From the NCBI RefSeq assembly GCF_000155975.1, contig NZ_GG730299.1, positions 2,229,813 through 2,293,812 on the forward strand: a stretch of DNA of 64,000 nucleotides, written 5' to 3'. The DNA is from Citrobacter youngae ATCC 29220 (GTDB lineage: Bacteria; Pseudomonadota; Gammaproteobacteria; Enterobacterales; Enterobacteriaceae). Shown piece by piece: positions 37,250-46,793 of this stretch. Numbering within the stretch: position 1 is the stretch's first letter; each line of letters starts with the position of its first letter. The notes beneath the pieces are model-generated. The model did not search any database, had not been told where the DNA came from, and saw only the letters and a program-made list of their open reading frames with translations. The position numbers and the translations under genes are program-made.

Positions 37250-38860
37250 TCAGGCCAGTGAACGTGACGCCAGCCACTGACGTAATTGTTTTTTATCCAC
37301 TTTCCCAACCGCGGTCAGCGGGAGTGACTCCACGCACTCCACGCGGTCAGGTAATTTGAATTCCGCCACGCCCTGGTCGCGCAGGAAACGGCGCACCTGC
37401 ACCGCGCGCAGCGGCGCTTTCACCACCAGCCAGGCACAGCTTTTCTCGCCCATCAATTCGTCATCCATACTGACCAGCGCGGCATGGATCACCATTGGGT
37501 GGCGCAGCAGCAGGTTTTCAATCTCTTCTGCGGCGATCTTCTCTCCGCCACGGTTGATCTGATCCTTCTCACGCCCTTGTACGGTGATATAGCCATCTTG
37601 ATCGATAGCAATCAGATCGCCGGAGCAGTAAAAACCGTTAGCATCAAAGGCGCTGGCGTTATGCTCAGGACTTTTGAAGTACCCGCGGAAGGTGTACGGG
37701 CCGCGCGTCATCAGGCGTCCGGTCGCGCCTTGCGGCAAAGGATTACCATCCGCATCCGCCACCCAGACTTCATCATCCGGACACATTGGGCGGCCCTGGG
37801 TATTGATGATGCGCTCGGGGCTGTCGTCCAGACGGGTGTAGTTCACCAGCCCTTCCGCCATACCAAAAACCTGCTGCAACTGGCAGCCAATCTCTGACGG
37901 AATGCGCGCCGCCAGCGAGGCGGAAAGCCGCGCGCCACCGACCTGTAGCAGCGTCAGCGAAGCCAATTGCGCATTGCTCCCCCACTCCGCAATCGCCTGC
38001 AGCCACAGGCTCACCGCAGGCGGCACCAGCGCCGTGACGTTAACCTGATGACGTTCAATCAGCGGGAAACACAGGGTTGCGCTCGGATCAGCCGCCAGTA
38101 CCACGGTGCCGCCAGCCAGGAACACGCCCAACGCGCCAGGCGAGCTCATGGCGTAGTTATGCGCCGCCGGGATCGCGCACAGATAGCGAGTTTCCCCGGT
38201 GAAGCGGCAGATCTCATTGCTACGGCGCACGCTGTAGTAATAATCGTTATGGGTACGAGGAATCAGTTTTGGCGTCCCGGTGGTCCCACCGGAAAGCTGG
38301 AAGTACGCCACCTCATCAGCAGGGGATGGCGTAGCGGTAAAATCAACCGCAGGCCGATCTATCGCCGTTTGCAGGTTATGTTCGCCTTCATCATTGCGCA
38401 GTTGCACCACGCGCACTGAATTGTGCTCCGCCACAAAGGTATTGAGGAAATCGTCCCCGCTAAACAACGCATGCTGGCGATCGGCAATCAGCAGCGCCGG
38501 TTCGATCTGCCTGGCATAGGCATTGAGCTCGTTACGCTGATGGCTAAACAGCGCCAGAACTGGCGCTACGCCCAGCCTGAGCAGCGCAAAGAAAGTGATA
38601 TACAGTTCAGCCACGTTGCCCAACTGCACCAGCGCGGTTTCACCGGGTTTGATCCCCTGACGGCGCAGGCTGCAGGCGAGATTGTCAGTGGCCTGATTAA
38701 GCTGGCGATAGCTCAGATGGCGTTCACCATCAATGACCGCCGTACGGTCGCTGTCGGCGTGACGGGTCAGAATGTCGGTCAGCGGCAAATCCTGCCAGTA
38801 ACCTTTTTCACGATAGCGGCGGGCAAAATCTTCCGGCCAGCGGGTGAAAGGAATACTCAT
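37250..38860 (-). CDS. entE: 2,3-dihydroxybenzoate-AMP ligase EntE
   Basis: 536 residues from the ATG at 38860; the ATG three bases earlier is too near the GGAG site. It is an ANL-superfamily enzyme with [25 protein letters not shown], and the C-terminal catalytic lysine in [11 protein letters not shown]. It activates dihydroxybenzoate and loads it on EntB. It is 13 bases upstream of entB and 9 bases downstream of entC. Confidence 0.97.
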   Translation of the reverse strand: MSIPFTRWPEDFARRYREKGYWQDLPLTDILTRHADSDRTAVIDGERHLSYRQLNQATDNLACSLRRQGIKPGETALVQLGNVAELYITFFALLRLGVAPVLALFSHQRNELNAYARQIEPALLIADRQHALFSGDDFLNTFVAEHNSVRVVQLRNDEGEHNLQTAIDRPAVDFTATPSPADEVAYFQLSGGTTGTPKLIPRTHNDYYYSVRRSNEICRFTGETRYLCAIPAAHNYAMSSPGALGVFLAGGTVVLAADPSATLCFPLIERHQVNVTALVPPAVSLWLQAIAEWGSNAQLASLTLLQVGGARLSASLAARIPSEIGCQLQQVFGMAEGLVNYTRLDDSPERIINTQGRPMCPDDEVWVADADGNPLPQGATGRLMTRGPYTFRGYFKSPEHNASAFDANGFYCSGDLIAIDQDGYITVQGREKDQINRGGEKIAAEEIENLLLRHPMVIHAALVSMDDELMGEKSCAWLVVKAPLRAVQVRRFLRDQGVAEFKLPDRVECVESLPLTAVGKVDKKQLRQWLASRSLA

Positions 38861-38869
38861 CATGACTCC

Positions 38870-40045
38870 TTAATGCAGTCCAAAAACATTCAACATCGTG
38901 GACAGTTTGGCCCCCGTTTCACGCCATTCCGCAATCGGGGAAGAAGCAGGCACAATGCCGGCCCCGGCGAAGAAACGAACCTGATTGCGCAGCAGCTTCG
39001 CGCAGCGGATCGTCACCACCCACTCGCCGTTTCCTTCCGCATCACACCAGCCGACGATGCCGCCGAAAAGTTCGCGATCGAACGGCTCCAGCTCGGCAAT
39101 CAGCTTGCGCGCAACCTGATGCGGGAAACCGCTCAATGCCGGAGTCGGGTGTAACAGGCACGCCAGCGTCAGCGCGTTTTCCTGCGCGTTGGCTTTACCT
39201 TCAAACGGCGTGCCGAGATGCCAGAGCGTGGGCGTGGTGACCAGTTGCGGAGAGGAAGGCAGTTGCAGCTCACGGCAGCGATCGCGCAGAACCGCTTTCA
39301 TGGCCTGCGTCACCAGGTCGTGCTCATGACGGTCCTTTTCGGACGCCAGCAGGCGGATCCCCGCTTCCCTGTCCAGCACATCATCCGGTTGACGACGCGC
39401 GGAACCGGCCAAAGGCAGGGAGCTGAAATGGTCGCCTTCTTTACGCAGCAGCAGTTCCGGGCTGGCGCCAATCAATACCCCACCGTCTTCAATGGGGACA
39501 TGGAAGTTGTAACTCGCCGGATTTTGCGCCACCAGGCGTTCAAGTAACGCGCCACTGTCAATATTGGCATCGGTGGTGATATCGATCAGACGTGACAACA
39601 CCACTTTGTCGACTTCCGGAGTAGCCGTCAGCGCCGCCGCCCGGGCGACCATCTCTTCAAAAAAGTCCTGTTCCGGGATCGCTTTACGTTCAACGACGTT
39701 CAACGCCTGATGCCCGTCAAAGTAGCGTGATGATTGCTGCTTTGCGGTGCGAGAGAAGCTTTGCCAGGATTGGGGAATAAACAGCGATGACGGCTGGCGG
39801 GTATCGAAAGGAATTGCCCCGACCATGATGGGGTTAGCGATGCCCTGCGATTTGGCATCAGCAAACAGTGCGTGCATGTTCTGTTGGAAAGGGCTGTCTG
39901 GCGAATCGCCATCGATTGCCGGTTCCGCATAGCGGGCGAAGCATCCTGATGTCGTAAAGCTCCGGTACGGCGACATAAAGAAAAAACTGTCGGAAGCGAG
40001 CGTTGGCATAGTCTGCGTTTTTTCCTCGGCCAGTGACGTATCCAT
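38870..40045 (-). CDS. entC: Isochorismate synthase EntC
   Basis: 391 residues from the ATG at 40045, with GGAGG eight bases upstream. It is a chorismate-utilising enzyme; family motifs include IASPELLL-type [21 protein letters not shown] and [22 protein letters not shown]. EntC converts chorismate to isochorismate and commits it to enterobactin. A Fur box lies 29-47 bases upstream, and fepB is divergent. Confidence 0.97.
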   Translation of the reverse strand: MDTSLAEEKTQTMPTLASDSFFFMSPYRSFTTSGCFARYAEPAIDGDSPDSPFQQNMHALFADAKSQGIANPIMVGAIPFDTRQPSSLFIPQSWQSFSRTAKQQSSRYFDGHQALNVVERKAIPEQDFFEEMVARAAALTATPEVDKVVLSRLIDITTDANIDSGALLERLVAQNPASYNFHVPIEDGGVLIGASPELLLRKEGDHFSSLPLAGSARRQPDDVLDREAGIRLLASEKDRHEHDLVTQAMKAVLRDRCRELQLPSSPQLVTTPTLWHLGTPFEGKANAQENALTLACLLHPTPALSGFPHQVARKLIAELEPFDRELFGGIVGWCDAEGNGEWVVTIRCAKLLRNQVRFFAGAGIVPASSPIAEWRETGAKLSTMLNVFGLH

Positions 40046-40073
40046 ATCATCCTCCAAAAATGATAAAGGCTCT

Positions 40074-40092
40074 AATAATGATTATCATTTAT
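40074..40092 (-). promoter_or_regulatory. Fur box at the entC promoter
   Basis: The 19-mer starting AATAATGATTATCATT matches the Fur consensus GATAATGATAATCATTATC at 14 of 19 positions, with the central ATGAT/ATCAT palindrome intact. Confidence 0.85.
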
Positions 40093-40188
40093 ATTTTCGG
40101 TCGCTAACCTAAAAGTAAAGCGGCTGTATGTCAACTCTTGTGGCAGCACAATGTGCGACTTTGGCTTGCATCCTCGCCCGCTAACAAT

Positions 40189-40207
40189 GAAAATGAGAAG
40201 CATTACT
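40189..40207 (+). promoter_or_regulatory. Fur box at the fepB promoter
   Basis: The 19-mer with core ATGAGAAGCAT matches the Fur consensus at 14 of 19 positions and lies 26 bases before the fepB start. Confidence 0.7.
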
Positions 40208-40232
40208 TATACTGATAACAGGAAGCTGATTC

Positions 40233-41189
40233 GTGCGTCTCCCCTCTTTTTTCCGTCCCGTACTCTTGCTGGCAGGTTTGTTTATTTCAGGAATTTCTTT
40301 AGGTCATGCCGCTGACTGGCCGCGTCAGGTTACCGATAGCCGCGGTACGCATACCCTGGAGCATAAGCCGCAGCGCATTGTCTCCACCAGCGTCACCCTC
40401 ACCGGTTCGCTGCTGGCGGTTGATGCCCCGGTCATCGCCAGCGGCGCCACCACGCCGAATAATCGCATTGGCGATGCGCAGGGCTTTTTACGTCAATGGA
40501 GCGATGTTGCCAGGGAACGTAAACTCAGCCGCCTGTACATTGGCGAACCAAGCGCTGAGGCCGTTGCAGCACAAATGCCGGATCTGATTCTGGTAAGCGC
40601 CACCGGAGGCGACTCCGCCCTCGCGCTATACGATCAGCTGTCCGCCATTGCGCCCACGCTTATCATCAACTACGACGACAAAAGCTGGCAGTCGCTGCTG
40701 ACGCAGCTGGGTGAAATCACCGGACAGGAACAACAGGCGGCAGCGCGTATTGCCGAATTTGATAAGCAACTGCAGGCGGTTAAGCAACGCATCACCCTGC
40801 CGCCGCAGCCGGTCAGCGCGCTGGTCTATACCGCGGCGGCGCACAGCGCCAACCTGTGGACGCCTGAATCTGCCCAGGGCAAGCTGCTGGAACAGTTAGG
40901 TTTCACGCTGGCGTCGCTGCCTGCCGGTTTGCACACCAGCCAGAGCCAGGGCAAACGCCACGACATCATCCAGCTTGGCGGTGAAAACCTGGCGGCTGGC
41001 CTGAACGGCGAAGCGCTGTTCCTGTTTGCTGGCGACAGCCAGGATGCCGACGCCATTTATGCCAATCCGCTTCTGGCGCATCTGCCCGCCGTGCAGAATA
41101 AACGCGTTTACGCCCTGGGAACGGAAACCTTCCGCCTCGACTACTACAGCGCGACGCTGCTGCTGCAACGTCTGTCGACTCTCTTTTAA
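40233..41189 (+). CDS. fepB: Ferric enterobactin periplasmic binding protein FepB
   Basis: 318 residues with a GTG start and AGGAAG upstream. A signal peptide ends near GHAADWPR (about residue 26). It is a class III substrate-binding protein that carries ferric enterobactin from FepA to FepDGC. Family segments such as [12 protein letters not shown] and [16 protein letters not shown] are present. It is divergent from entC across a Fur-controlled region. Confidence 0.96.
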   Translation: MRLPSFFRPVLLLAGLFISGISLGHAADWPRQVTDSRGTHTLEHKPQRIVSTSVTLTGSLLAVDAPVIASGATTPNNRIGDAQGFLRQWSDVARERKLSRLYIGEPSAEAVAAQMPDLILVSATGGDSALALYDQLSAIAPTLIINYDDKSWQSLLTQLGEITGQEQQAAARIAEFDKQLQAVKQRITLPPQPVSALVYTAAAHSANLWTPESAQGKLLEQLGFTLASLPAGLHTSQSQGKRHDIIQLGGENLAAGLNGEALFLFAGDSQDADAIYANPLLAHLPAVQNKRVYALGTETFRLDYYSATLLLQRLSTLF

Positions 41190-41197
41190 TCACCCGC

Positions 41198-41225
41198 GCC
41201 GGATGCGGCTAACGCCTTATCCGGC
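41198..41225. repeat. REP element between fepB and entS
   Basis: A single REP-type palindrome (GCCGGATGCGG ... CTTATCCGGC) lies between convergent fepB and entS. Confidence 0.85.
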
Positions 41226-41243
41226 CCCCCCCTGGGCATAACG

Positions 41244-42482
41244 TTAGCCGGCATTCACGGGCTCTTGTCGGAATCGGCGCACTTCCCCCAACAACAGCAG
41301 CAGCAACAGCCCAACGATCGCCAGCCCAAACCCACTCACGCTTGCCGAGGCGACCGGCGTCATCATCGCGCCCAGACCGCCTAACAGCGCCGCGCCGATG
41401 GCATCGCCGGTCACGTTCTGCGCCGTCCACAAACCGTTAATTCGCCCAAGCATCGCCTCCGGCGTCTGCGTCTGTAACAGGGTGTACTGCAACAGAGAGC
41501 TGACCGCGCTCAGCCAGCCGAACAGCGCCAGGCAGACAACGCCAAGCTGCCAGACCGGCATCAGCCCAAACAGACCGATCGCCAGGAATGATGCCACGGT
41601 AGAGCCCAGCATGATCAACCCCGGACGAAGACTGTGCGCCAGCTGTCCGCTGGTCAATGCGCCCACGGCGGCCCCCAGCGGAATAGCCGCATACAGCAGA
41701 CCAATTTGCGCGCTCGACATCTGCCAGTTGATCGCCAGCGCCGGGTAAAGTACACGCACGGCGCTCGCCATAGTCAGCAGACCGCCAAGCAGCGCAATAC
41801 CGCCAATCAGCGGACTGGCGAGCAGAAAGCGAAATGCCGCCAGCAGCGATTTCAGCGGATGTTCCCGCGGTTGCGGCGGGGGCGGTAACGCGGGAAGGCT
41901 CAACAGCGGCAGTAAGGTAATAAACGTGCCTGCCGCCGCCAGGCCGTAGTTCCAGGCCACGCCGCCGGTCGCCAGCAGCAACCCGCCAAGCATCGGCGAA
42001 ATAACCGAACCCAGACGCACCGTCAGCATGGTAATCGCCCCGGCCTGCATCAGGTTTTCCCGTCCGACCAGCGCCGGAGTCGCCGCCAACAAAGCGGTTA
42101 CGCCCAGCGAGGCAAAAAAGCCGTCCCATAAGCCCAGCAGATAAATCGCCAATAAAGAGGGTTCGGGCAGCAACGCGTTGAGACACAGACCAATAAAACC
42201 AATGCCGCAGGTTCCACGCGCCAACAGGATCACCTTTTTACGCTCATAGCGGTCGGCCAGTACGCCGCCAACCATCAGGCCGATAAACATTGCGCTACCG
42301 GTCAAGGTCACCGACAAACCGACTTGCCAGGTCGACTGCGTCATCATCTGGATCTGTACCGGAACCGCCACGCCGAGTAGCCCCAAAGAGACAATGGAAA
42401 TAAAACGAGCGAGGAAGACGGCGCGAAATGCAGGGTGGGTCTTTAACAGGCTGAGATTGAGCAGCCAAGATTGTCGATTCAT
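41244..42482 (-). CDS. entS: Enterobactin exporter EntS (MFS)
   Basis: 412 residues, 12 hydrophobic segments, with the MFS loop [13 protein letters not shown]. EntS exports newly made enterobactin across the inner membrane. The N-terminus [21 protein letters not shown] equals that of the E. coli protein apart from conservative changes. It is divergent from fepD across tandem Fur boxes. Confidence 0.96.
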   Translation of the reverse strand: MNRQSWLLNLSLLKTHPAFRAVFLARFISIVSLGLLGVAVPVQIQMMTQSTWQVGLSVTLTGSAMFIGLMVGGVLADRYERKKVILLARGTCGIGFIGLCLNALLPEPSLLAIYLLGLWDGFFASLGVTALLAATPALVGRENLMQAGAITMLTVRLGSVISPMLGGLLLATGGVAWNYGLAAAGTFITLLPLLSLPALPPPPQPREHPLKSLLAAFRFLLASPLIGGIALLGGLLTMASAVRVLYPALAINWQMSSAQIGLLYAAIPLGAAVGALTSGQLAHSLRPGLIMLGSTVASFLAIGLFGLMPVWQLGVVCLALFGWLSAVSSLLQYTLLQTQTPEAMLGRINGLWTAQNVTGDAIGAALLGGLGAMMTPVASASVSGFGLAIVGLLLLLLLGEVRRFRQEPVNAG

Positions 42483-42554
42483 TACAGAGCCTTACCAGGT
42501 ACTTTTTCAATATCCATTCGATGGCTGCACATGCTAACATATCCAAATAAGATC

Positions 42555-42579
42555 GATAACGATAATTACTATCATTATC
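42555..42579. promoter_or_regulatory. Overlapping Fur boxes between entS and fepD
   Basis: Two 19-mers offset by 6 bp (42555-42573 and 42561-42579) each match the Fur consensus at 16 of 19 positions. Such overlap allows two Fur dimers on opposite faces and would control both divergent genes. Confidence 0.88.
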
Positions 42580-42591
42580 AGGGAAGTTGAT

Positions 42592-43599
42592 ATGTCATGC
42601 TCTGTTTCCGCGACGCGCGCCTTCGCCGTGCCCGGACTATTGTTATTACTTGTTCTCACCACGGTATTAAGTCTGGTTATTGGCGCAAAATCGCTACCTG
42701 CCTCCGTGGTGCTGGATGCGCTCACCGGCAGTTGTCAAAGCGCGGATTGCACCATCGTGCTGGACGCCCGACTGCCGCGCACGCTGGCAGGGCTGCTCGC
42801 GGGTGGCGCGCTGGGTCTGGCGGGCGCATTAATGCAAACCCTGACGCGTAACCCTCTCGCCGATCCCGGGATCCTTGGCGTCAACTCTGGCGCCAGCTTC
42901 GCCATCGTGCTGGGTGCGTCGCTGTTCGGTTTTTCTTCCCCCCAGGAACAGCTGCTGATGGCTTTTTCCGGGGCGCTGGTCGCCTCGCTGATTGTGGCGT
43001 TTACCGGTAGTCAGGGCGGCGGGCAGCTCAGCCCGGTACGGCTGACGCTGGCGGGCGTTGCGCTGGGTGCGGTACTGGAAGGGCTATCTACCGGCATCGC
43101 CCTGCTCAACCCGGACGTTTACGATCAACTGCGTTTCTGGCAGGCCGGTTCACTGGATATCCGCAGCCTGCAAACGCTGAAGGTGGTACTGGCGCCAACG
43201 CTGATTGCCGCCGCCGTCGCATTGTTTCTCAGCCGCGCCCTGAATAGCCTGAGTCTCGGCAGCGACACCGCCACCGCGCTCGGCAGTAAGGTTGCGCGCA
43301 CGCAGTTTATTGGCCTGCTGGCGATCACCGTCCTGTGCGGCAGTGCGACCGCGATTGTCGGCCCTATCGCCTTTATCGGCCTGATGATGCCGCATATGGC
43401 GCGCTGGCTGGTCGGTGCCGATCACCGCTGGTCATTGCCCGTCACCCTGCTGGCAACCCCGTCTCTGCTATTAATTGCCGATATTATCGGGCGTGTGATT
43501 GTCCCCGGCGAACTGCGCGTTTCGGTGGTCAGCGCATTTATCGGCGCGCCGGTGCTCATCTTTTTGGTGCGCCGTAAATCACGCGGGGGTGGCGCATGA
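42592..43599 (+). CDS. fepD: Ferric enterobactin ABC transporter permease FepD
   Basis: 335 residues, FecCD-family permease with about nine hydrophobic helices. RNPLADPGILGVNSGA is the family signature, and GPIAFIGLMMPHMAR is the coupling segment facing the ATPase. It forms the channel with FepG. It starts just after the Fur boxes; its stop overlaps the fepG start. Confidence 0.96.
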   Translation: MSCSVSATRAFAVPGLLLLLVLTTVLSLVIGAKSLPASVVLDALTGSCQSADCTIVLDARLPRTLAGLLAGGALGLAGALMQTLTRNPLADPGILGVNSGASFAIVLGASLFGFSSPQEQLLMAFSGALVASLIVAFTGSQGGGQLSPVRLTLAGVALGAVLEGLSTGIALLNPDVYDQLRFWQAGSLDIRSLQTLKVVLAPTLIAAAVALFLSRALNSLSLGSDTATALGSKVARTQFIGLLAITVLCGSATAIVGPIAFIGLMMPHMARWLVGADHRWSLPVTLLATPSLLLIADIIGRVIVPGELRVSVVSAFIGAPVLIFLVRRKSRGGGA

Positions 43600-44588
43600 T
43601 GCACCTTTCCCGTCGTCTGATTATCAGCAGTCTGTTGCTGGTTGCAGGTTGTCTCGCCGTTGGCTTGTGGAGCCTGCGCAGCGGCGTCGTTACGCTGGAA
43701 ACCCAGCAAATTATTGCCGCCCTGTTCGGCGATGCGCCGCGCAGTATTACGCTGGTGGTCACCGAATGGCGTCTGCCACGCGTGCTTATGGCGCTCCTGA
43801 TTGGCGCGGCGCTCGGCGTGAGCGGCGCAATATTTCAGTCGCTGATGCGTAACCCGCTGGGCAGTCCGGATGTAATGGGCTTCAATACCGGGGCCTGGAG
43901 CGGCGTGCTGGTGGCAATGGTGCTGTTCGGACAGCATCTCACCGCTATCGCGCTGGCGGCCATGCTTGGCGGCGTTCTGACCTCACTGGTGGTCTGGGCG
44001 CTTGCCTGGCGCAATGGCATTGACACCTTCCGGCTGATTATTATCGGTATCGGCATACGCGCTATGCTGGTGGCGTTCAACACCTGGCTGCTGCTGAAGG
44101 CGTCATTAGAAACCGCGCTGACGGCCGGGCTGTGGAACGCCGGATCGCTCAATGGCCTGACCTGGGCCAAGACCTGGCCTTCTGCCCCGCTGATTATTGT
44201 GATGCTGGTGTGCGCCGCGCTGCTGGTGCGCCGGATGCGCTTACTGGAGATGGGGGATGACAGCGCCCGTGCGCTTGGCGTCAGCGTTGAGCGTTCGCGC
44301 CTGATGATGATGCTGGTCGCCGTGGTGCTGACCGCCGCCGCAACCGCGCTGGCAGGCCCGATTTCGTTTATCGCTCTCGTCGCACCCCATATTGCGCGTC
44401 GGCTTAGCGGCACATCCCGCTGGGGATTAACCCTGTCAGCCCTGTGCGGCGCGTTGCTACTGCTGATGGCTGATTTACGCGCCCAACAGCTGTTTATGCC
44501 TTATCAGCTTCCGGTGGGGGTTGTCACCGTAAGCCTCGGCGGTATTTATCTTATCGTCTTGTTAATTCAGGAGTCCCGCAAAAAATGA
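43596..44588 (+). CDS. fepG: Ferric enterobactin ABC transporter permease FepG
   Basis: 330 residues, the second FecCD-type permease, with RNPLGSPDVMGFNTGAWSG and GPISFIALVAPHIARR. Two adjacent ATG codons (43596 and 43599) could serve as start; the first overlaps the fepD stop. Its stop overlaps the fepC ATG by four bases. Confidence 0.96.
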   Translation: MMHLSRRLIISSLLLVAGCLAVGLWSLRSGVVTLETQQIIAALFGDAPRSITLVVTEWRLPRVLMALLIGAALGVSGAIFQSLMRNPLGSPDVMGFNTGAWSGVLVAMVLFGQHLTAIALAAMLGGVLTSLVVWALAWRNGIDTFRLIIIGIGIRAMLVAFNTWLLLKASLETALTAGLWNAGSLNGLTWAKTWPSAPLIIVMLVCAALLVRRMRLLEMGDDSARALGVSVERSRLMMMLVAVVLTAAATALAGPISFIALVAPHIARRLSGTSRWGLTLSALCGALLLLMADLRAQQLFMPYQLPVGVVTVSLGGIYLIVLLIQESRKK

Positions 44589-45385
44589 TCGACTCAGTAG
44601 CCCGTTTGCGTGGCGACCAGTTAACGCTGGGTTATGGCAAGTTTACCGTAGCCGAAAACCTCAATGTGTCGATTCCCGACGGTCACTTCACGGCGATTAT
44701 TGGGCCAAACGGCTGCGGAAAATCAACACTGCTGCGCACACTGAGTCGTCTGATGACGCCCGCGCACGGCAAGGTTTGGCTCGACGGCGAACATATTCAG
44801 CACTATGCCAGCAAAGAGGTCGCCCGCAGAATAGGTTTGCTGGCGCAAAACGCCACCACGCCGGGGGACATTACCGTACAGGAGCTGGTTGCTCGCGGGC
44901 GCTACCCGCATCAACCGTTGTTTACCCGCTGGCGGCAAGAAGATGAAACAGCGGTAAACACTGCGATGCAGGCCACAGGGATCGCCCATCTGGCGGCACA
45001 AAGTGTGGATACGCTTTCCGGCGGACAGCGCCAGCGAGCATGGATCGCGATGGTGCTGGCGCAGGAAACGTCGATTATGCTGCTCGATGAACCCACCACC
45101 TGGCTGGATATCAGTCACCAGATTGACCTGCTGGAGTTGCTAAGCGAGCTAAACCGGGAGAAAGGCTATACGCTGGCTGCCGTTCTGCATGACCTCAATC
45201 AGGCCTGTCGCTATGCAACGCATCTGATTGCGCTTCGTGACGGAAAAATTATTGCCGAGGGTGCGCCGAAGGAGATTGTCACGGCGGAGCTTATCGAAAA
45301 AATCTATGGATTACGCTGTATGATTATCGACGATCCGGTGGCCGGAACGCCGCTGGTGGTGCCGTTAGGGCGCAACAACAAATAG
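44585..45385 (+). CDS. fepC: Ferric enterobactin ABC transporter ATPase FepC
   Basis: 266 residues with all ABC ATPase motifs: Walker A GPNGCGKST (about 39-47), signature LSGGQRQRAW, Walker B IMLLDEPT and the switch His in LHDLNQA. It powers FepDG. It ends opposite fepE with a perfect hairpin between. Confidence 0.97.
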   Translation: MIDSVARLRGDQLTLGYGKFTVAENLNVSIPDGHFTAIIGPNGCGKSTLLRTLSRLMTPAHGKVWLDGEHIQHYASKEVARRIGLLAQNATTPGDITVQELVARGRYPHQPLFTRWRQEDETAVNTAMQATGIAHLAAQSVDTLSGGQRQRAWIAMVLAQETSIMLLDEPTTWLDISHQIDLLELLSELNREKGYTLAAVLHDLNQACRYATHLIALRDGKIIAEGAPKEIVTAELIEKIYGLRCMIIDDPVAGTPLVVPLGRNNK

Positions 45386-45395
45386 CGAGCTTTAA

Positions 45396-45422
45396 CGTAT
45401 GGCGGCTGTCAGCCGCCATACG
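45396..45422. terminator. 12-bp perfect hairpin between convergent fepC and fepE
   Basis: CGTATGGCGGCT pairs with AGCCGCCATACG around a 3-base loop. It lies between converging genes; neither side has a T run, so a bidirectional terminator or transcript-end role is inferred. Confidence 0.65.
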
Positions 45423-45430
45423 GCAATGAA

Positions 45431-46564
45431 TCACACCAGCTGCTGCTCAATAAACGTCATTTTTTGCTTACGCGACACCATGGCGTAGTTCAGCAGAACG
45501 CCGCCACAGGCCACCATGCCACCCAATAACGCAGCCAGAATAACGATCATCGATTTAGCAGGACCATCTTTTTTCACCGGCAGCGAAGGGGAAAGCTGGT
45601 ATTTAAACGGCGTAAATTTTACATCACTCACATTCATCGCTAACAGCTGATCAACGTGATATTGGCGGTTACGTAATTCCCCGTTAATTTCAGCAACATC
45701 CGTTACTGACTTTTCAATTTCTAATTTACGCGTGATGCCGTCCGCGCCCAGCGAAATAGAGAAATCAGGATCATCTTTTACCGCCTGACCATTACTGTAG
45801 ACCGGCTTTTTAATCCCGGCGGCATTCGCAATCTCCAGTGAGTAGTTCAGTCGCTGAATATTGGCTTCCAGCTGATTCTTGAGCCTGACGCGATCCATTT
45901 CCAGTCTTTCTTTTTCATAACTGGTTTTGATGGACAGTTTATTGCGAATATCTTCCAGCGTTTCTTTTACCACAATATCAGATATATAGTGGATGTATCC
46001 CTGCAGCACAGCCTGGGCTTCTTCGGCCTGAGGCGCGGTAAAACTCAGCGTCCACGCGGTATACAGCGAGGTCTCATTCTTTTTTCCCGCATTGCTGTCA
46101 ACCGCGGTCATTTTCTCACTGAGCCTGACAATTGCCCGATGCAGGTCCATTTCGTCAATATCAGCGCCTTTTAACTGCTCCATCACGTAAGGTGAAGAGC
46201 GTAAATACTCTTCTAATAATGAAGGCGACTGGAATTTTTTGATAAACAGGTTAAACACATCGCCACGGCTGACGTTAATATCCATATCCAGCACGCGCAA
46301 TTTGGTCAACGTATTCTCGAGATTTTGCCACTGAACCGGCTCCGCAGGCGTTACGATGGCCTGGCTGGTCCATTTTTGCGGCAGCAGGAAAGAGACCAGA
46401 ATACCTACGCAGGCAAAGGCGAAAACGGTGGCCACAATTTTCGTTCTGGCGCGCCATAAAATTTCGACCAGGTTAATTAAATCTATTTCGTTTGCTTGTG
46501 CCGTAGGCTGAGGATAGGCAGTAAATTCCGAAACGTTGTCTTGCTTAATATTGAGTGATGACAT
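45431..46564 (-). CDS. fepE: Wzz-family polysaccharide chain-length regulator FepE
   Basis: 377 residues with the Wzz/PCP architecture: one transmembrane segment near residues 38-57, a long periplasmic helical domain, and a second membrane segment near 337-358. Despite the name, FepE-type proteins set very long O-antigen chain length rather than transporting iron. It follows entF on the same strand after 229 bases, a gap that is AT-rich, has a small CTCCC/GGGAG hairpin near 46599, and presumably holds its own promoter. Confidence 0.9.
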   Translation of the reverse strand: MSSLNIKQDNVSEFTAYPQPTAQANEIDLINLVEILWRARTKIVATVFAFACVGILVSFLLPQKWTSQAIVTPAEPVQWQNLENTLTKLRVLDMDINVSRGDVFNLFIKKFQSPSLLEEYLRSSPYVMEQLKGADIDEMDLHRAIVRLSEKMTAVDSNAGKKNETSLYTAWTLSFTAPQAEEAQAVLQGYIHYISDIVVKETLEDIRNKLSIKTSYEKERLEMDRVRLKNQLEANIQRLNYSLEIANAAGIKKPVYSNGQAVKDDPDFSISLGADGITRKLEIEKSVTDVAEINGELRNRQYHVDQLLAMNVSDVKFTPFKYQLSPSLPVKKDGPAKSMIVILAALLGGMVACGGVLLNYAMVSRKQKMTFIEQQLV

Positions 46565-46793
46565 GTAGCGTGACCTGAAAACTTTCCCAAAAGAAAAACA
46601 CTCCCGTGGGAGAAGTCTACCAGCTAGTCAGAATTATCCGAAACTTTCTTTACGGGTATACCCCCTACCAAAAATTATATTCGGAATTTATTTACCCCCC
46701 TCACCATACAACCACACGAAAAACAAACAACCCCATAACATAAAAATTACATTATGGAGTTATTGGATCGCTGTGATAGCAAAATTCGCGTTG

